Under the pieces are notes generated by a model. The model was not told the DNA's origin. It was given only the letters and a program-made list of their open reading frames with translations, and ran no database searches. Position numbers and translations under genes: made by a program. DNA of 64,000 nucleotides. It comes from Streptomyces sp. P9-A2 (GTDB taxonomy: Bacteria > Actinomycetota > Actinomycetes > Streptomycetales > Streptomycetaceae). This document shows, piece after piece, positions 1 to 8,420 of this stretch. How positions within the stretch are numbered: position 1 is the stretch's first letter; every line of letters starts with the position of its first letter. The stretch lies in the NCBI RefSeq assembly GCF_036634175.1, contig NZ_JAZIFX010000001.1, forward strand, positions 1,736,001-1,800,000, written 5' to 3'.

Positions 1-880
1 CCTTGGCGACGCCGGCCACGAAGTCGCCCTCGTAGACCATGGCGGCGTCCGGCTGAGGTCCGAAGACCTTCTCCACCGAGCCGGGGAAGTCGGTGTTCAG
101 GGCTTCCTTCTGGCCGCCCGCGATGAGCTGCTTGTCCTTGAAGAGGTCGCCGAGCGTGGTGAGCGCCTCGACCACCGTCGGGTCGGTCCACTTGATCTCG
201 TGCGCGGCGAGGGCGTCGTACTTCTCGGGTCCGGCCTGGGAGAGGTAGACGTTCTCGAACCAGTCGGTCAGCGTCCAGCCGTCCTGTCCGGCGACCGAGA
301 AGGCGGCGAGACCGGAGTCGGAGACGGTGCGCCCGTCCTTCAGCATGGCGTCGTAGGTCTTCGGCGGGGTGACGCCCGCCTGTTCCAGGGCCTCGGGGCT
401 GTACCAGACGGTCGACTTGTGGGCGGCCTTGAAGTAGAGGCCGTAGAGCGTGCCGTCGACGCTGCCGTAGTTCTGCCACACCTCGGCGAAGTTGGCCTCC
501 ACGGTGCCCTGGACCTTCTTGTCCAGCGGCTTGAGCCAGCCCTCCTCGGCGAACTGGTTCAGCACGCCGACCTGGGGGACCATCACGACGTCGGGGGCGT
601 TGCCGCCCTCGATCTTGCTGCCGACGACGGTGGAGACGTTGTCGCCGGTGGACACGAACTCCGTCTTGGCGCCGGTCTTCTCGGTGAAGGCGTCGAGCAC
701 CTTCTGGAAGTTCTTCTGCTCGCTGCCGGACCAGACGCCGGCGACCGAGACGGTCTGACCGCCGAGCGCCTTGTCGCCGCCGCCGGCCGCGACGGGCTCG
801 CCCGAGCCGCAGGCGGTGGCGCCGAGGGCGAGCACGAGAGCGGTGCAGCCGGTGAGCAGGGTGGTACGTCGTCGCATCAT
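1..880 (-). CDS. ABC sugar transporter substrate-binding lipoprotein (3' end outside window)
   Basis: Partial gene; the ATG at 880 is visible and the C-terminus lies beyond base 1, leaving about 293 residues. The N-terminus has a lipoprotein signal (MMRRR, hydrophobic LTGCTALVLALGATA, then Cys24 as the lipidation candidate). The mature part reads like family 1 extracellular solute-binding proteins (VSVAGVWSGSEQKNFQKVL, NAPDVVMVPQVGVLNQFAEE), which capture sugars or oligosaccharides outside the membrane and hand them to a permease pair. It lies downstream of the GH13 alpha-glucosidase on the same strand, suggesting alpha-glucoside uptake. Permease genes would be expected beyond the left edge. 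The substrate cannot be read from sequence. An adjacent second ATG at 877 is an alternative start. Confidence 0.88.
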   Translation of the reverse strand, partial: MMRRRTTLLTGCTALVLALGATACGSGEPVAAGGGDKALGGQTVSVAGVWSGSEQKNFQKVLDAFTEKTGAKTEFVSTGDNVSTVVGSKIEGGNAPDVVMVPQVGVLNQFAEEGWLKPLDKKVQGTVEANFAEVWQNYGSVDGTLYGLYFKAAHKSTVWYSPEALEQAGVTPPKTYDAMLKDGRTVSDSGLAAFSVAGQDGWTLTDWFENVYLSQAGPEKYDALAAHEIKWTDPTVVEALTTLGDLFKDKQLIAGGQKEALNTDFPGSVEKVFGPQPDAAMVYEGDFVAGVAK

Positions 881-975
881 CGTTGATGTCCCTTCGGAAA
901 ACGTTCAGAAGTGCGTTCGGGAGTGCGTTCAGGAGTGCGTTCAGGATCTTTCGGGATACGTGAAGTGGGCGGGTT
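881..975. repeat. short direct repeats between GH13 gene and binding-protein gene
   Basis: The 95-base gap holds four imperfect copies of a 10-12 base unit related to AGTGCGTTCAGG (about 902-945). No strong terminator is visible. The gap could carry a weak processing or attenuation signal between the two sugar genes, but that is inference. Confidence 0.4.
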
Positions 976-2613
976 TCAGGAGCCGTCGATCCACCAGGCG
1001 GCCGTGGAGCCGGGCAGGACTCCGGGCGGGCACGGGCCACTGGCGAGCAGCGGGGTGCCGGGGACCGGGGCGGGTACGGGGGCGGTGCCGAAGTTGACGG
1101 CACACACCAGGTCGTCGGCGCGGGCGAAGGCCAGGACGTCCGGCCCGGTCTCCAGCCAGCGCAGTGTGCCCTCGCCCAGCTGGGGCAGCGCGGCACGCAG
1201 TTGCAGGCCGTCGCGGTAGAGGTGCCAGAAGGACCGGGTGTCGGCGAGGGCGCGGTCGGTGGCGTGTTCGGCGAACCACTCGGGCTGCGGCAGCCAGGGT
1301 GCGGCCCCCTCGGCACCGGAGGTGAAGCCGAACGGGGAGGCCTGCCCCGACCAGGGCAGCGGCACCCGGCAGCCGTCGCGGATCCGGGCGCGGCTGCCGG
1401 TGCGGCGGAAGATCGGGTCGGTGAGCACATCGTCGGGGAGGTCGACGACCTCGGGCAGGCCCAGTTCCTCGCCCTGGTAGACGTACGCGGCGCCGGGCAG
1501 TGCCAGCATCAGCAGCGCGGCGGCGCGGGCACGGGCGGCGCCGAGGCCGCTGCCCTGGGGGGTGGGTTCGCCGTAGCGGGTGACGGTGCGGACCTGGTCG
1601 TGGTTGTTGAGGACCCAGGTGACGGTCGATCCGGTGCCGGCGATGTCCTGCATGGCCTCGGAGATGACCTTGCGGAAGGCGTCGGCGTCCCAGGGGGCGC
1701 CGAGCAGGTCGAAGAAGAAGGCCTGGTGGAGCTCGTCGGGGCGGACGTACCGGGCGTGCTCGCGGGCGGTCGGCACGGAGACCTCGCCGACCAGGAGCCG
1801 TTCGCGGCCGTCGCGGGCGGTGTACTCCTCGCACACCGTGCGCCAGTGCCGCCACACGTCGTGCACCTCGGGCTGGTTCCAGGCCAGCGGGTTGACCGAG
1901 TCCCGGGTGCGGGCGTCGGCCTCCGGGTCCGGGGAGTCGGGCAGTTCCGGGTGCTTGAACAGGCCGGCGGCGACATCGATGCGGAAGCCGTCGACGCCCC
2001 GGTCCAGCCAGAACCGCAGGGTCCGGTCGAAGTCGGCGGCGATCTCGGGGTTGCGCCAGTTCCAGTCCGGCTGTTCGGGCGTGAACATGTGCAGGTACCA
2101 CTGGCCGGGCCGGCCGTCCGGCTCGGTGACGCGGCTCCAGGCGGGCCCGCCGAACATGGCGTGCCAGTTGTTGGGCGGCTCGGCGCCGTCGGGGCCGCGG
2201 CCGTCGGTGAAGTGGAAGCGGGCCCGTTCCGGGCTGCCGGGAGCCGCGGCGAGCGCCTCGCGGAACCAGGGGTGCTCGCTGGAGCAGTGGTTGGGGACGA
2301 CGTCCAGCAGCACCTTGACGTCGAGCCGCCGGGCGGCCCCGACCAGCAGGTCGAACTCGGCGAGGTCGCCGAAGACCGGGTCGACGTCGCGGTAGTCGGC
2401 CACGTCGTAGCCGTGGTCGTGCTGCGGCGAGGGGTAGAAGGGGCTCAGCCAGATCCCGTCCACGCCCAGCTTCTTCAGGTAGGGCAGGCCCGCCCTGACC
2501 CCGGCGAGATCGCCGATTCCGTCACCGGTGCTGTCCAGGAAGCTGCGGACGTACACCTGGTAGATCACTGCGTCGCGCCACCAGCGGCGGGTGTCGATGT
2601 GCTCGGGGCTCAC
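976..2613 (-). CDS. GH13 alpha-glucosidase / oligo-1,6-glucosidase
   Basis: Hydrolyses terminal alpha-glucosidic bonds of maltose-type or isomaltose-type oligosaccharides, probably in the cytoplasm since no signal peptide is seen. All GH13 signatures are present, numbered from the GTG at 2613: opening WWRDAVIYQVYVRSF, region I DVVPNH, nucleophile Asp in GFRIDVA (about 213), acid/base Glu in LLVGEVSVP (about 277) and NNHD (about 338). The reading frame is open to 2715, but that upstream part contains a TTGACA promoter-like hexamer and no ribosome binding site, so the GTG at 2613 (545 residues, preceded by AGGTCGAC) is preferred. ATG 2682 and GTG 2616 are alternatives. Followed on the same strand by a sugar-binding lipoprotein gene, as in Streptomyces agl/mal loci. 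Confidence 0.9.
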   Translation of the reverse strand: MSPEHIDTRRWWRDAVIYQVYVRSFLDSTGDGIGDLAGVRAGLPYLKKLGVDGIWLSPFYPSPQHDHGYDVADYRDVDPVFGDLAEFDLLVGAARRLDVKVLLDVVPNHCSSEHPWFREALAAAPGSPERARFHFTDGRGPDGAEPPNNWHAMFGGPAWSRVTEPDGRPGQWYLHMFTPEQPDWNWRNPEIAADFDRTLRFWLDRGVDGFRIDVAAGLFKHPELPDSPDPEADARTRDSVNPLAWNQPEVHDVWRHWRTVCEEYTARDGRERLLVGEVSVPTAREHARYVRPDELHQAFFFDLLGAPWDADAFRKVISEAMQDIAGTGSTVTWVLNNHDQVRTVTRYGEPTPQGSGLGAARARAAALLMLALPGAAYVYQGEELGLPEVVDLPDDVLTDPIFRRTGSRARIRDGCRVPLPWSGQASPFGFTSGAEGAAPWLPQPEWFAEHATDRALADTRSFWHLYRDGLQLRAALPQLGEGTLRWLETGPDVLAFARADDLVCAVNFGTAPVPAPVPGTPLLASGPCPPGVLPGSTAAWWIDGS

Positions 2614-2676
2614 CACGTCGACCTGTCTGTGCGTGCGGAGACCCGGGAGGCCCGGGCCGACGGCGTCATCGCCGTT

Positions 2677-2715
2677 ATGCATGCATGTTATGTAGGCGTG
2701 TCGCGGAGGTGTCAA
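2677..2715 (-). promoter_or_regulatory. candidate promoter and ATGCATGCAT palindrome upstream of GH13 gene
   Basis: On the minus strand TTGACA (2715-2710) is followed after 17 bases by CATAAC (2692-2687), a reasonable -35/-10 pair. A perfect 10-base palindrome ATGCATGCAT (2677-2686) overlaps the start of the expected transcript, where an operator would act. This is a reading of sequence only; no start site is known. Confidence 0.45.
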
Positions 2716-2797
2716 TGAACAGGCGCAAGCTACCCGGAGGTTGCCATGGATTAATCGTCATCGATTTGGACATACCGGTCACCTTTGAGACGCCCGT

Positions 2798-2814
2798 GTT
2801 ACTTAACAGGTAAC
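2798..2814. promoter_or_regulatory. inverted repeat GTTAC-N7-GTAAC (operator candidate A)
   Basis: Palindrome in the 329-base gap between the GH13 gene and the second binding-protein gene. Its minus-strand core TACCTGTTA is identical over nine bases to the palindrome at 4273-4287 in front of that binding-protein gene. A shared site upstream of two sugar genes suggests co-regulation. The rest of the gap (2815-2942) is GC-rich with three repeats of CCCCGGGGTGCGGGC. Confidence 0.45.
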
Positions 2815-2867
2815 TGAAGATGGATGTCCGGGTGAGAAACCCGGGGGCCGGACGGGCCCGGAGCGCG

Positions 2868-2932
2868 GACCCCGGGGTGCGGGCCCCGGGACCCCGGGGT
2901 GCGGGCCCGGGAGCCCCGGGGTGCGGGCCCCG
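2868..2932. repeat. three tandem copies of a CCCCGGGGTGCGGGC unit
   Basis: Immediately 3' of the minus-strand binding-protein gene, a GC-rich unit of about 20 bases with a palindromic CCCCGGGG core is repeated three times. It can fold into alternative hairpins and may act as a transcription terminator for the leftward gene. Confidence 0.5.
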
Positions 2933-2942
2933 TACGGCGCGG

Positions 2943-4217
2943 CTAGCGCGCGGAGACGGCGGCGAGTTCGCGCGCCAGCCGTCGCACCGCCGCTTCGGGC
3001 GTCTGCCGCCCCGCCATCGCGTCGTGCACCACCGCCTGCACGACCAGGCTCACCTGGTCATAGCGCGGACTCTTGGGGCGCGGGGCGGCGGCGAGCACGC
3101 TCTCACGCAGCGTGGGCAGGTACGGGAACTGCCGGACCAGTCGGGGATCGTCGTACAGCGCGGCCCGTACGGGCGGCAGCGCGCCGCGGGTGAGCACCTG
3201 GCGCTGGACCGGCTCGCTGGTGAGGTACGCGATCAGCCGCGCGGCGGAGTCGGGGTGCCGCGCATGGGCGGCGACGGCGAGGTTGGAGCCGCCGAGGACA
3301 CTGGTGCCCGGCCCGTCCGGCCCCGGCAGGGGTACGGCGCCGACCTTCCCGGCGACCGCGGAGCCCGGGGCGGACGCGGCGACGTAGGCGTAGGGCCAGT
3401 TGCGCAGGAAGAGCAGCCTGCCGTCCTGGAAGGCCTGCTTGGACTCCTCCTCCTTGTAGGTCAGCGCCTCCTGGGGGATCCAGCCGTCGCGGACCCCGCG
3501 GGCCAGGAATCCGATGCCCTCGCGGGCCGCCCGGGAGTCGACGGTGACGCGCTCGCCCTCGTCGCCCAGGATGGTGCCGCCCGCCGAGTAGACGGCCTCG
3601 GCCGCGTTGACGGTCAGGCCCTCGTAGGGCAGAAACTGGCCGGCGTAACCGTCGAGTCCGTACTCCGGGGCGAGGTTCTTCGCGGCCCGCTCCAGCTCGG
3701 CCCAGGTGCGCGGCGGCGCCACACCCTCGGCGTCGAGCACGTCCGCGCGGTACAGGAGCAGTCCGGCGTTGGTCACGTACGGGACGGCGTACAGCCGGCC
3801 GTCGTAGGTCGCGGTGTCCACGACGCCCGGCAGGAAGGTCTCCAGCGGGAAGCGGTCGCGCGGCAGCGGGCGGATCCAGCCGCCGGCGGCGAACTCCGAG
3901 GTCCAGCTGACGTCGATGTTGAGGACGTCGAAGCGGCCGTGGCCGGGATCGCGCAGGTCCGTGATCATCTGCGCGCGGGTCTCGTCGGCCGAGTCGGGCA
4001 GCTCGACGAGCGTGACCTCCTCGCCGGGGTGGGTGCGGTTCCAGCCGTCGAGCAGGGGGCCGAGATAGCCGGTGAGGTCCCCCGCGGTGGCCAGGGTGAG
4101 CGGGCCACGCCCGTCGCCGGGTGCGGCCCGGTCGGCCCGCGCCCCGGAGACCACGCCCACGGTCAGGAGCACGAGGAGGACGAGAAGGCCCCTACCGGCG
4201 GCATGGATCCACCGCAT
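2943..4217 (-). CDS. ABC transporter extracellular solute-binding protein
   Basis: Family 1 (MalE/trehalose-type) extracellular sugar-binding protein of 424 residues. The start ATG at 4217 is chosen because GGGAGGAACCT sits just before it; an upstream in-frame codon at 4241 lacks this. A hydrophobic signal segment (GRGLLVLLVLLTVGVVSG) follows a short basic start, with no lipobox Cys seen, so it may be secreted or membrane-anchored. Motifs typical of the family include FDVLNIDVSWTSEFA, YAVPYVTNAGLLLYRADVL, and SVLGGSNLAVAAHARHPDSA near the hinge. No permease or ATPase gene adjoins it, so it may depend on a permease elsewhere and a shared ATPase such as MsiK. It is divergent from the PadR regulator, and palindrome 4273-4287 lies between them. 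Confidence 0.85.
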   Translation of the reverse strand: MRWIHAAGRGLLVLLVLLTVGVVSGARADRAAPGDGRGPLTLATAGDLTGYLGPLLDGWNRTHPGEEVTLVELPDSADETRAQMITDLRDPGHGRFDVLNIDVSWTSEFAAGGWIRPLPRDRFPLETFLPGVVDTATYDGRLYAVPYVTNAGLLLYRADVLDAEGVAPPRTWAELERAAKNLAPEYGLDGYAGQFLPYEGLTVNAAEAVYSAGGTILGDEGERVTVDSRAAREGIGFLARGVRDGWIPQEALTYKEEESKQAFQDGRLLFLRNWPYAYVAASAPGSAVAGKVGAVPLPGPDGPGTSVLGGSNLAVAAHARHPDSAARLIAYLTSEPVQRQVLTRGALPPVRAALYDDPRLVRQFPYLPTLRESVLAAAPRPKSPRYDQVSLVVQAVVHDAMAGRQTPEAAVRRLARELAAVSAR

Positions 4218-4272
4218 AGGTTCCTCCCTGTGCACCCGCACCCGGCATCCTTGCCGGGGTCAGTGGCCATGT

Positions 4273-4296
4273 ATACCTGTTAGGTATCGGCGATAC
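4273..4296. promoter_or_regulatory. overlapping palindromes in divergent promoter region (operator candidate B)
   Basis: ATACC-TGTTA-GGTAT (4273-4287) overlaps GTATC-GGC-GATAC (4284-4296). The site lies 56 bases upstream of the binding-protein start and about 90 bases before the PadR start. It shares TACCTGTTA with site A at 2798-2814. It is a likely operator, but whether PadR or another regulator binds cannot be told. Confidence 0.55.
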
Positions 4297-4385
4297 TAGG
4301 GCGTGCGGCACATTGTGTGAGGCGCGCGGGACACGGAACCGGGCGCGCCGCACCTGGCACGAAGGACGCGGGGAGGAGAGCACGA

Positions 4386-4901
4386 GTGCGGCAGTCCCTG
4401 CTGGCCCTGCTCGCCCGCGGTCCGGCCCACGGCTACGAGCTGAAGCAGGACCTTGAGCAACTGCTGGGCTCCGCGTACCCTCAGCCGAACGTCGGCCAGA
4501 TCTACGTCACCCTGGGCCGCCTCGAGAAGTCGGGGCTGATCGAGGGCGAGGACGTCGAGCAGGCCGGCCGGCCCAACAAGAAGGTCTATCACCTCACCGA
4601 CGCCGGGCGGGAGGCGCTGCGCGCCTGGTTCGAGGAGACCGCGGACGAGCCGCGGGTGCGGGACGAGTTCTTCATGAAGCTGGCCCTCGCCCCGCAGACC
4701 GGCCTCGCCGACCGGATCGCCCTGATCAACCGCCAGCGGCGCCAGTACCTCAACACCATGCGGCAGTTGTCGAAGCTGGCCGCAGCCGAAGAGCGGGACA
4801 ACCGCGTCGCCCATCTGCTGATCGAGGGCGCGATGCTGCACCTGCAGGCCGACCTCGACTGGCTGGAGCGGTGCCAGGAAGAGCTGGAGGAGCTGGAGTG
4901 A
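4386..4901 (+). CDS. PadR family transcriptional regulator
   Basis: A 171-residue winged-helix regulator. The GTG at 4386 is chosen because GGGAGGAG lies 9 bases upstream. The N-terminal PadR fold is clear: LLALLARGPAHGYELKQDL, then IYVTLGRLEKSGLIEGE (recognition helix and wing), then the wing end KKVYHLTDAGREAL. The C-terminal helical dimerisation part (about 100-171) is typical of the longer PadR class. Its stop overlaps the ABC ATPase start as GTGA, so the two are translationally coupled, and PadR proteins often repress an adjacent transporter in response to a toxic ligand. It may therefore be the local repressor of the ABC/FtsX export pair. Confidence 0.9.
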   Translation: MRQSLLALLARGPAHGYELKQDLEQLLGSAYPQPNVGQIYVTLGRLEKSGLIEGEDVEQAGRPNKKVYHLTDAGREALRAWFEETADEPRVRDEFFMKLALAPQTGLADRIALINRQRRQYLNTMRQLSKLAAAEERDNRVAHLLIEGAMLHLQADLDWLERCQEELEELE

Positions 4902-5647
4902 GCGAGAGTCCCGCTCCCGTGCTGCGCGCCGAAGGCCTGGTCAAGACGCACCACGGCGAGGGAGCCCCGGCACACGCGGTGCGCGGGGTCGATCTGCGGG
5001 TGACACGCGGCGAGTTCGTGGCGGTCACCGGTCCGTCCGGCGCCGGCAAGTCGACCCTGCTGCATCTGCTCGGCGGGCTCCAGCGCCCGGACGCCGGCAG
5101 CATCTGGCTGGACGGCGAGCGCACCGACGACTACAGCGAGGCCCGCTGGGCGGTGAAGCGCAGGAAGCACATCGGGATCGTCTTCCAGTTCTTCAACCTC
5201 GTCTCGAATCTGTCGGTCGCCGACAACGTCGAGCTGCCGGCGCTGCTCGCCGGGACCCCGCCGAGGAAGGCCCGCGCCGGGCGGGAGGAACTGCTGGCCG
5301 AGCTGGGTCTGACGGGCAAGGAGCGGAGCATGCCGGGCGAGCTGTCCGGCGGTGAGCAGCAGCGGGTCGCACTGGCCCGTGCCCTGGTCAACCACCCGCC
5401 GCTGCTGCTGGCCGACGAACCCGCCGGCAGCCTGGACAGCAGGGGCACCCGCGAGGTGATGCGGCTGCTGTCCCGCTTCCACCGGCGCGGGCAGACGATC
5501 GTGCTGGTCACGCACGACGCCCGGCTGGCGAGCGCCGCGGACCGGGTGATCAGCTTCTTCGACGGACGGATCGCCGACGACGCGGAACTGGACGGGACAC
5601 CGCCGCCCGGCCGGGGAACGTCCGGGGTGCTGGAACTCAGGGACTGA
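4898..5647 (+). CDS. ABC transporter ATP-binding protein (LolD/MacB type)
   Basis: A 249-residue ATPase subunit starting at the GTG that overlaps the padR-type stop. Walker A GPSGAGKST (about 45-53), Q-loop FQFFNL (Gln about 97), signature LSGGEQQR (149-156), Walker B LLLADEP (about 169-175) and switch His (about 206) are all intact, so it should hydrolyse ATP. The SLDSRGTREVM and FNLVSNLSVADNVELP features place it with the MacB/LolD/FtsE group that partners FtsX-fold permeases rather than importers. The partner is most likely the 763-residue permease that begins 368 bases downstream. Role inferred: export of, or resistance to, a lipid- or peptide-like compound. Confidence 0.92.
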   Translation: MSESPAPVLRAEGLVKTHHGEGAPAHAVRGVDLRVTRGEFVAVTGPSGAGKSTLLHLLGGLQRPDAGSIWLDGERTDDYSEARWAVKRRKHIGIVFQFFNLVSNLSVADNVELPALLAGTPPRKARAGREELLAELGLTGKERSMPGELSGGEQQRVALARALVNHPPLLLADEPAGSLDSRGTREVMRLLSRFHRRGQTIVLVTHDARLASAADRVISFFDGRIADDAELDGTPPPGRGTSGVLELRD

Positions 5648-5649
5648 AC

Positions 5650-5895
5650 CGGGGACCGACCGGGGACCGACCGGGGACCGACCGGGGACTGCACCGCGAG
5701 GCGACCGGGGCTGAACCGCAAGACGGCCGGGGGCTGAACCACGAAGCGACCGGGGAGCTGAGCGAAGAGGCGTCGGGAACCGATTCCCGGCACGGAACAC
5801 AGGACCGGCAAGAGACCGACGAGGAACCGGTACGGAACACGGGACCGGCAAGGGTCCGGCAAGGGACCGGCAAGGGACCGGCAAGGGACCGGCAC
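5650..5895 (+). repeat. two arrays of 11-base repeats between ABC ATPase and permease genes
   Basis: Array 1 (about 5650-5690) is four copies of CGGGGACCGAC; array 2 (5841-5895) is five copies of GGGACCGGCAA with one base change. Both share GGGACCG and have an 11-base period, near one helical turn. The 368-base gap (5648-6015) contains no convincing gene. Its separation of two genes that should be co-translated is unusual. Confidence 0.75.
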
Positions 5896-6015
5896 AGAAC
5901 ACGGGACCGGCAAGAGACCTGCAAGGGGTCGGCCACCGACAAGGGACGGGCGAGGGACTGGCATGCGGATGTACGACGGTCCGGGCGGCCGGCGCCGGCG
6001 AAGGGGCTGACGCCG

Positions 6016-8307
6016 GTGCGAGCGAGCTTGCGCTGGGCGCACTCCGATCTGCGCACGCATCGCGGTGAGGCGCTGTTCCTGGTCCTGGCCACCGCGGGCA
6101 TCGTCGCGTCCCTGCTGCTGGCCACGGCCCTGTTCGGGTATGCGACCAACCCCTGGCAGCGGACCTTCGCCCAGGCCCACGGCGCGCATGTCACGCTGCA
6201 CACCACCGCCCCGGCCGCCGCCTCGAAGCTGGCGGACCTGGACGGTGTGGAGTCCGTCGCCGGCCCCTACCCCACGGCCGCCGTCACCCTCGCCGCACGT
6301 GGCAGCCGGGCCGCCGCCGAGCTGCGCGGCACCGTCGACCGGCCCGGGACCGGCCGCCCGCTGATCACCTCCGGGCGCTGGCTGGACCCCGCCACGCCCG
6401 ACGGCGTGGTTCTGGAGAGCAGCCTCGCCCGTGCCCTGCTCACCACGCCCGGCGACACCCTCACCCTGCCCGGCACCGCGCGGACCCTGACCGTGGTGGG
6501 CGTCGCCGACAGTGCCGAGCCGCGCTACCGGCCGGGAGAACAGTCCGGCCTGGTGTGGGCCCTGCCGTCGGCCGTGACCGACCCCGACGGCCAGGTGACC
6601 GGGCTGCGGCTGACCGACCCCGAGGACACCGGGTACGTGGTGCAGCGGGCGGTGACCGTGCTGGGGGCCGGTGCCATCGGGGAGGTCGCCACCTGGCAGC
6701 AGGCGCGGGCCGAGGCGCAGGGCGACAACCGGCTGCTCGGCCAGGTTCTGGGCCTGTTCGGGCTCGGCGCGCTGGTCGCCGCCGGGTTCGCGGTGCACGG
6801 GGCGATCAGCACCCGGATCCGGGGGCATCTGCGGGACATCTCCGTCCTCAAGGCGATCGGCTTCACCCCGGGACAGGTCGTGCGTGTCTTCCTTCTCCAG
6901 CATCTCGGCTACGCCCTGCTGGGCGCGGTGGCGGCCGCCGCGCTGACCGAGGCGCTGGGCAGCGGGGCGCCGGGGCGGCTGGGAGACGCGGTCGGCGTGT
7001 GGCAGGGGCTGCCGGGACACACCGTGGCGCTGTTCGTGGTGCCCGTGGGTGCGGTGCTGTTCATCGGCGCCACCACCGGACTCGCGGCGTGGCGGGCGGG
7101 CCGGGTGCCGCCGGTGCCGGTGCCGACAGGGCCTGGGCCGGCGGCGCCCGGGGCCGGCCGGCTGACGGGCGTGGCGCGACGGGCGCTCGGGGCCCGGGTG
7201 CCGCCCGCGCTGGTCCTGGGCCGGCACAAGGCGTTCACCCGCCGCCCGCGCTCCCTGGGCACGGTGGCCAGGCTGGCACTGCCGCTGCTGCTGATCGTGA
7301 CGGCGCTGAGCGCGTGGACCACCATCGACCGCTTCGGGAGCAGCCCGGAGCGGATGGGGCTGCCCGCCGCGCTCAGCGTCCGCGCGGACGCCTCGCTCGG
7401 CGACCGGGAGGCCCGCGCCCTGCTGGAACGCGATCCGCAGGTCGCCGCCGCCCACCCCGGTGTGGAGGTGGCCGCCCTGGTCCCCGGCCAGACCGCCACG
7501 ATCGCGCTGCGCGGCTTCGGCACCCGTCAGGAGCCCTACCCGTTCACCCTGGCCGAGGGCCGCGCCGCGCACGGGCCCGACGAGGCGGTGGCCGGGCAGG
7601 GGTTCCTGGACCTGCTGCACGTACGGGTCGGTGACTGGGTGCGGGTGACCGTCGGCGACCGGCCGCAGGTCCTGCACATCGTCGGCCGCAGCATCGAGCC
7701 GGAGAACGCCGGACGGGTCGTCTCCACCTCGCTCGACACCCTGCGCGGCAACGACCCCGCTCTGCGGCCCGATCTCTACCAGCTCCGGCTGGTTCCCGGC
7801 GCCGACCCCGGGGCCGTCGCCGAGCGGCTGGCCGGGGCCGGGGACGGCCTGCTCGACGTGCATGCCGTGGCGAACCCGGCCGAGGGGCTGCCCCCGTTGC
7901 GCGCGGTCGTCGTCGGGCTGATCGCCGTACTCGCGCTGATCGGGCTGATCGAGCTGCTCACCACGATCGGCGGCATGGTCCGCGAGGGCGAACGGGACCT
8001 GCTCGCGCTCAAGGCGATCGGCCTCTCGCCGCGGCAGATCACCGCGATCACGGTCACGGCCGTCTCCTGCACTGCACTGGCCGCCGTGCTCCTCGCCATG
8101 GGGCTGGGGCTGCCGCTGGCGCACTGGCTGATCGACGCCCAGGGACGGTCGAGCGGCATCGGCGCCGGAATCGCCCGGGTGCCCTCCCCCGCGCTCCTGG
8201 TCCTGCTCGGTGCCGCCGCGGTACTGGGTGCCGCCGTCCTCGCCGCCCTCCCGGCCGCCCGCGCGGCCCGGCGCCGCCTCGCGGACACTCTGAGCGCGGT
8301 CGCGTGA
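6016..8307 (+). CDS. FtsX-like ABC transporter permease
   Basis: A 763-residue MacB/FtsX-fold permease; start GTG at 6016 (RASLRWAHSDLRTHRGEA). It shows the usual long layout: one N-terminal membrane helix (about 20-43), a large extracytoplasmic domain, three helices around 240-350, then another helix (about 420-437), a second extracytoplasmic domain and three more helices (about 630-750). The two FtsX modules are marked by DISVLKAIGFTPGQV and DLLALKAIGLSPRQI. A proline- and glycine-rich loop (about 355-385) joins the halves. It probably works with the ATPase encoded upstream as an exporter or mechanotransmitter. Substrate unknown. Confidence 0.9.
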   Translation: MRASLRWAHSDLRTHRGEALFLVLATAGIVASLLLATALFGYATNPWQRTFAQAHGAHVTLHTTAPAAASKLADLDGVESVAGPYPTAAVTLAARGSRAAAELRGTVDRPGTGRPLITSGRWLDPATPDGVVLESSLARALLTTPGDTLTLPGTARTLTVVGVADSAEPRYRPGEQSGLVWALPSAVTDPDGQVTGLRLTDPEDTGYVVQRAVTVLGAGAIGEVATWQQARAEAQGDNRLLGQVLGLFGLGALVAAGFAVHGAISTRIRGHLRDISVLKAIGFTPGQVVRVFLLQHLGYALLGAVAAAALTEALGSGAPGRLGDAVGVWQGLPGHTVALFVVPVGAVLFIGATTGLAAWRAGRVPPVPVPTGPGPAAPGAGRLTGVARRALGARVPPALVLGRHKAFTRRPRSLGTVARLALPLLLIVTALSAWTTIDRFGSSPERMGLPAALSVRADASLGDREARALLERDPQVAAAHPGVEVAALVPGQTATIALRGFGTRQEPYPFTLAEGRAAHGPDEAVAGQGFLDLLHVRVGDWVRVTVGDRPQVLHIVGRSIEPENAGRVVSTSLDTLRGNDPALRPDLYQLRLVPGADPGAVAERLAGAGDGLLDVHAVANPAEGLPPLRAVVVGLIAVLALIGLIELLTTIGGMVREGERDLLALKAIGLSPRQITAITVTAVSCTALAAVLLAMGLGLPLAHWLIDAQGRSSGIGAGIARVPSPALLVLLGAAAVLGAAVLAALPAARAARRRLADTLSAVA

Positions 8308-8317
8308 CGGAGTGGCG

Positions 8318-8372
8318 GAACGGGGTGGGGCGGGGCGGGGCGGGGCGGGGCAGGGCGGGGCGGGGCAGGGCG
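8318..8372 (+). repeat. G-run tract (GGGGC repeats)
   Basis: Just 3' of the permease gene, about ten runs of three or four G separated by single C, CA or T bases. Such a tract can form a G-quadruplex on the plus strand and may stop or pause transcription. The 113-base gap 8308-8420 holds no gene. Confidence 0.6.
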
Positions 8373-8420
8373 CCCGGCCGTGGCGATCCCTCTGGTCCGA
8401 CGGCCCGGAGACTCGGCGGC

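Noticed and set aside
5131..8124. 997-residue minus-strand frame opposite the ABC/FtsX genes
   Set aside because: Overlaps two well-supported plus-strand genes and reads as Gln/Gly/Pro/Arg low complexity.
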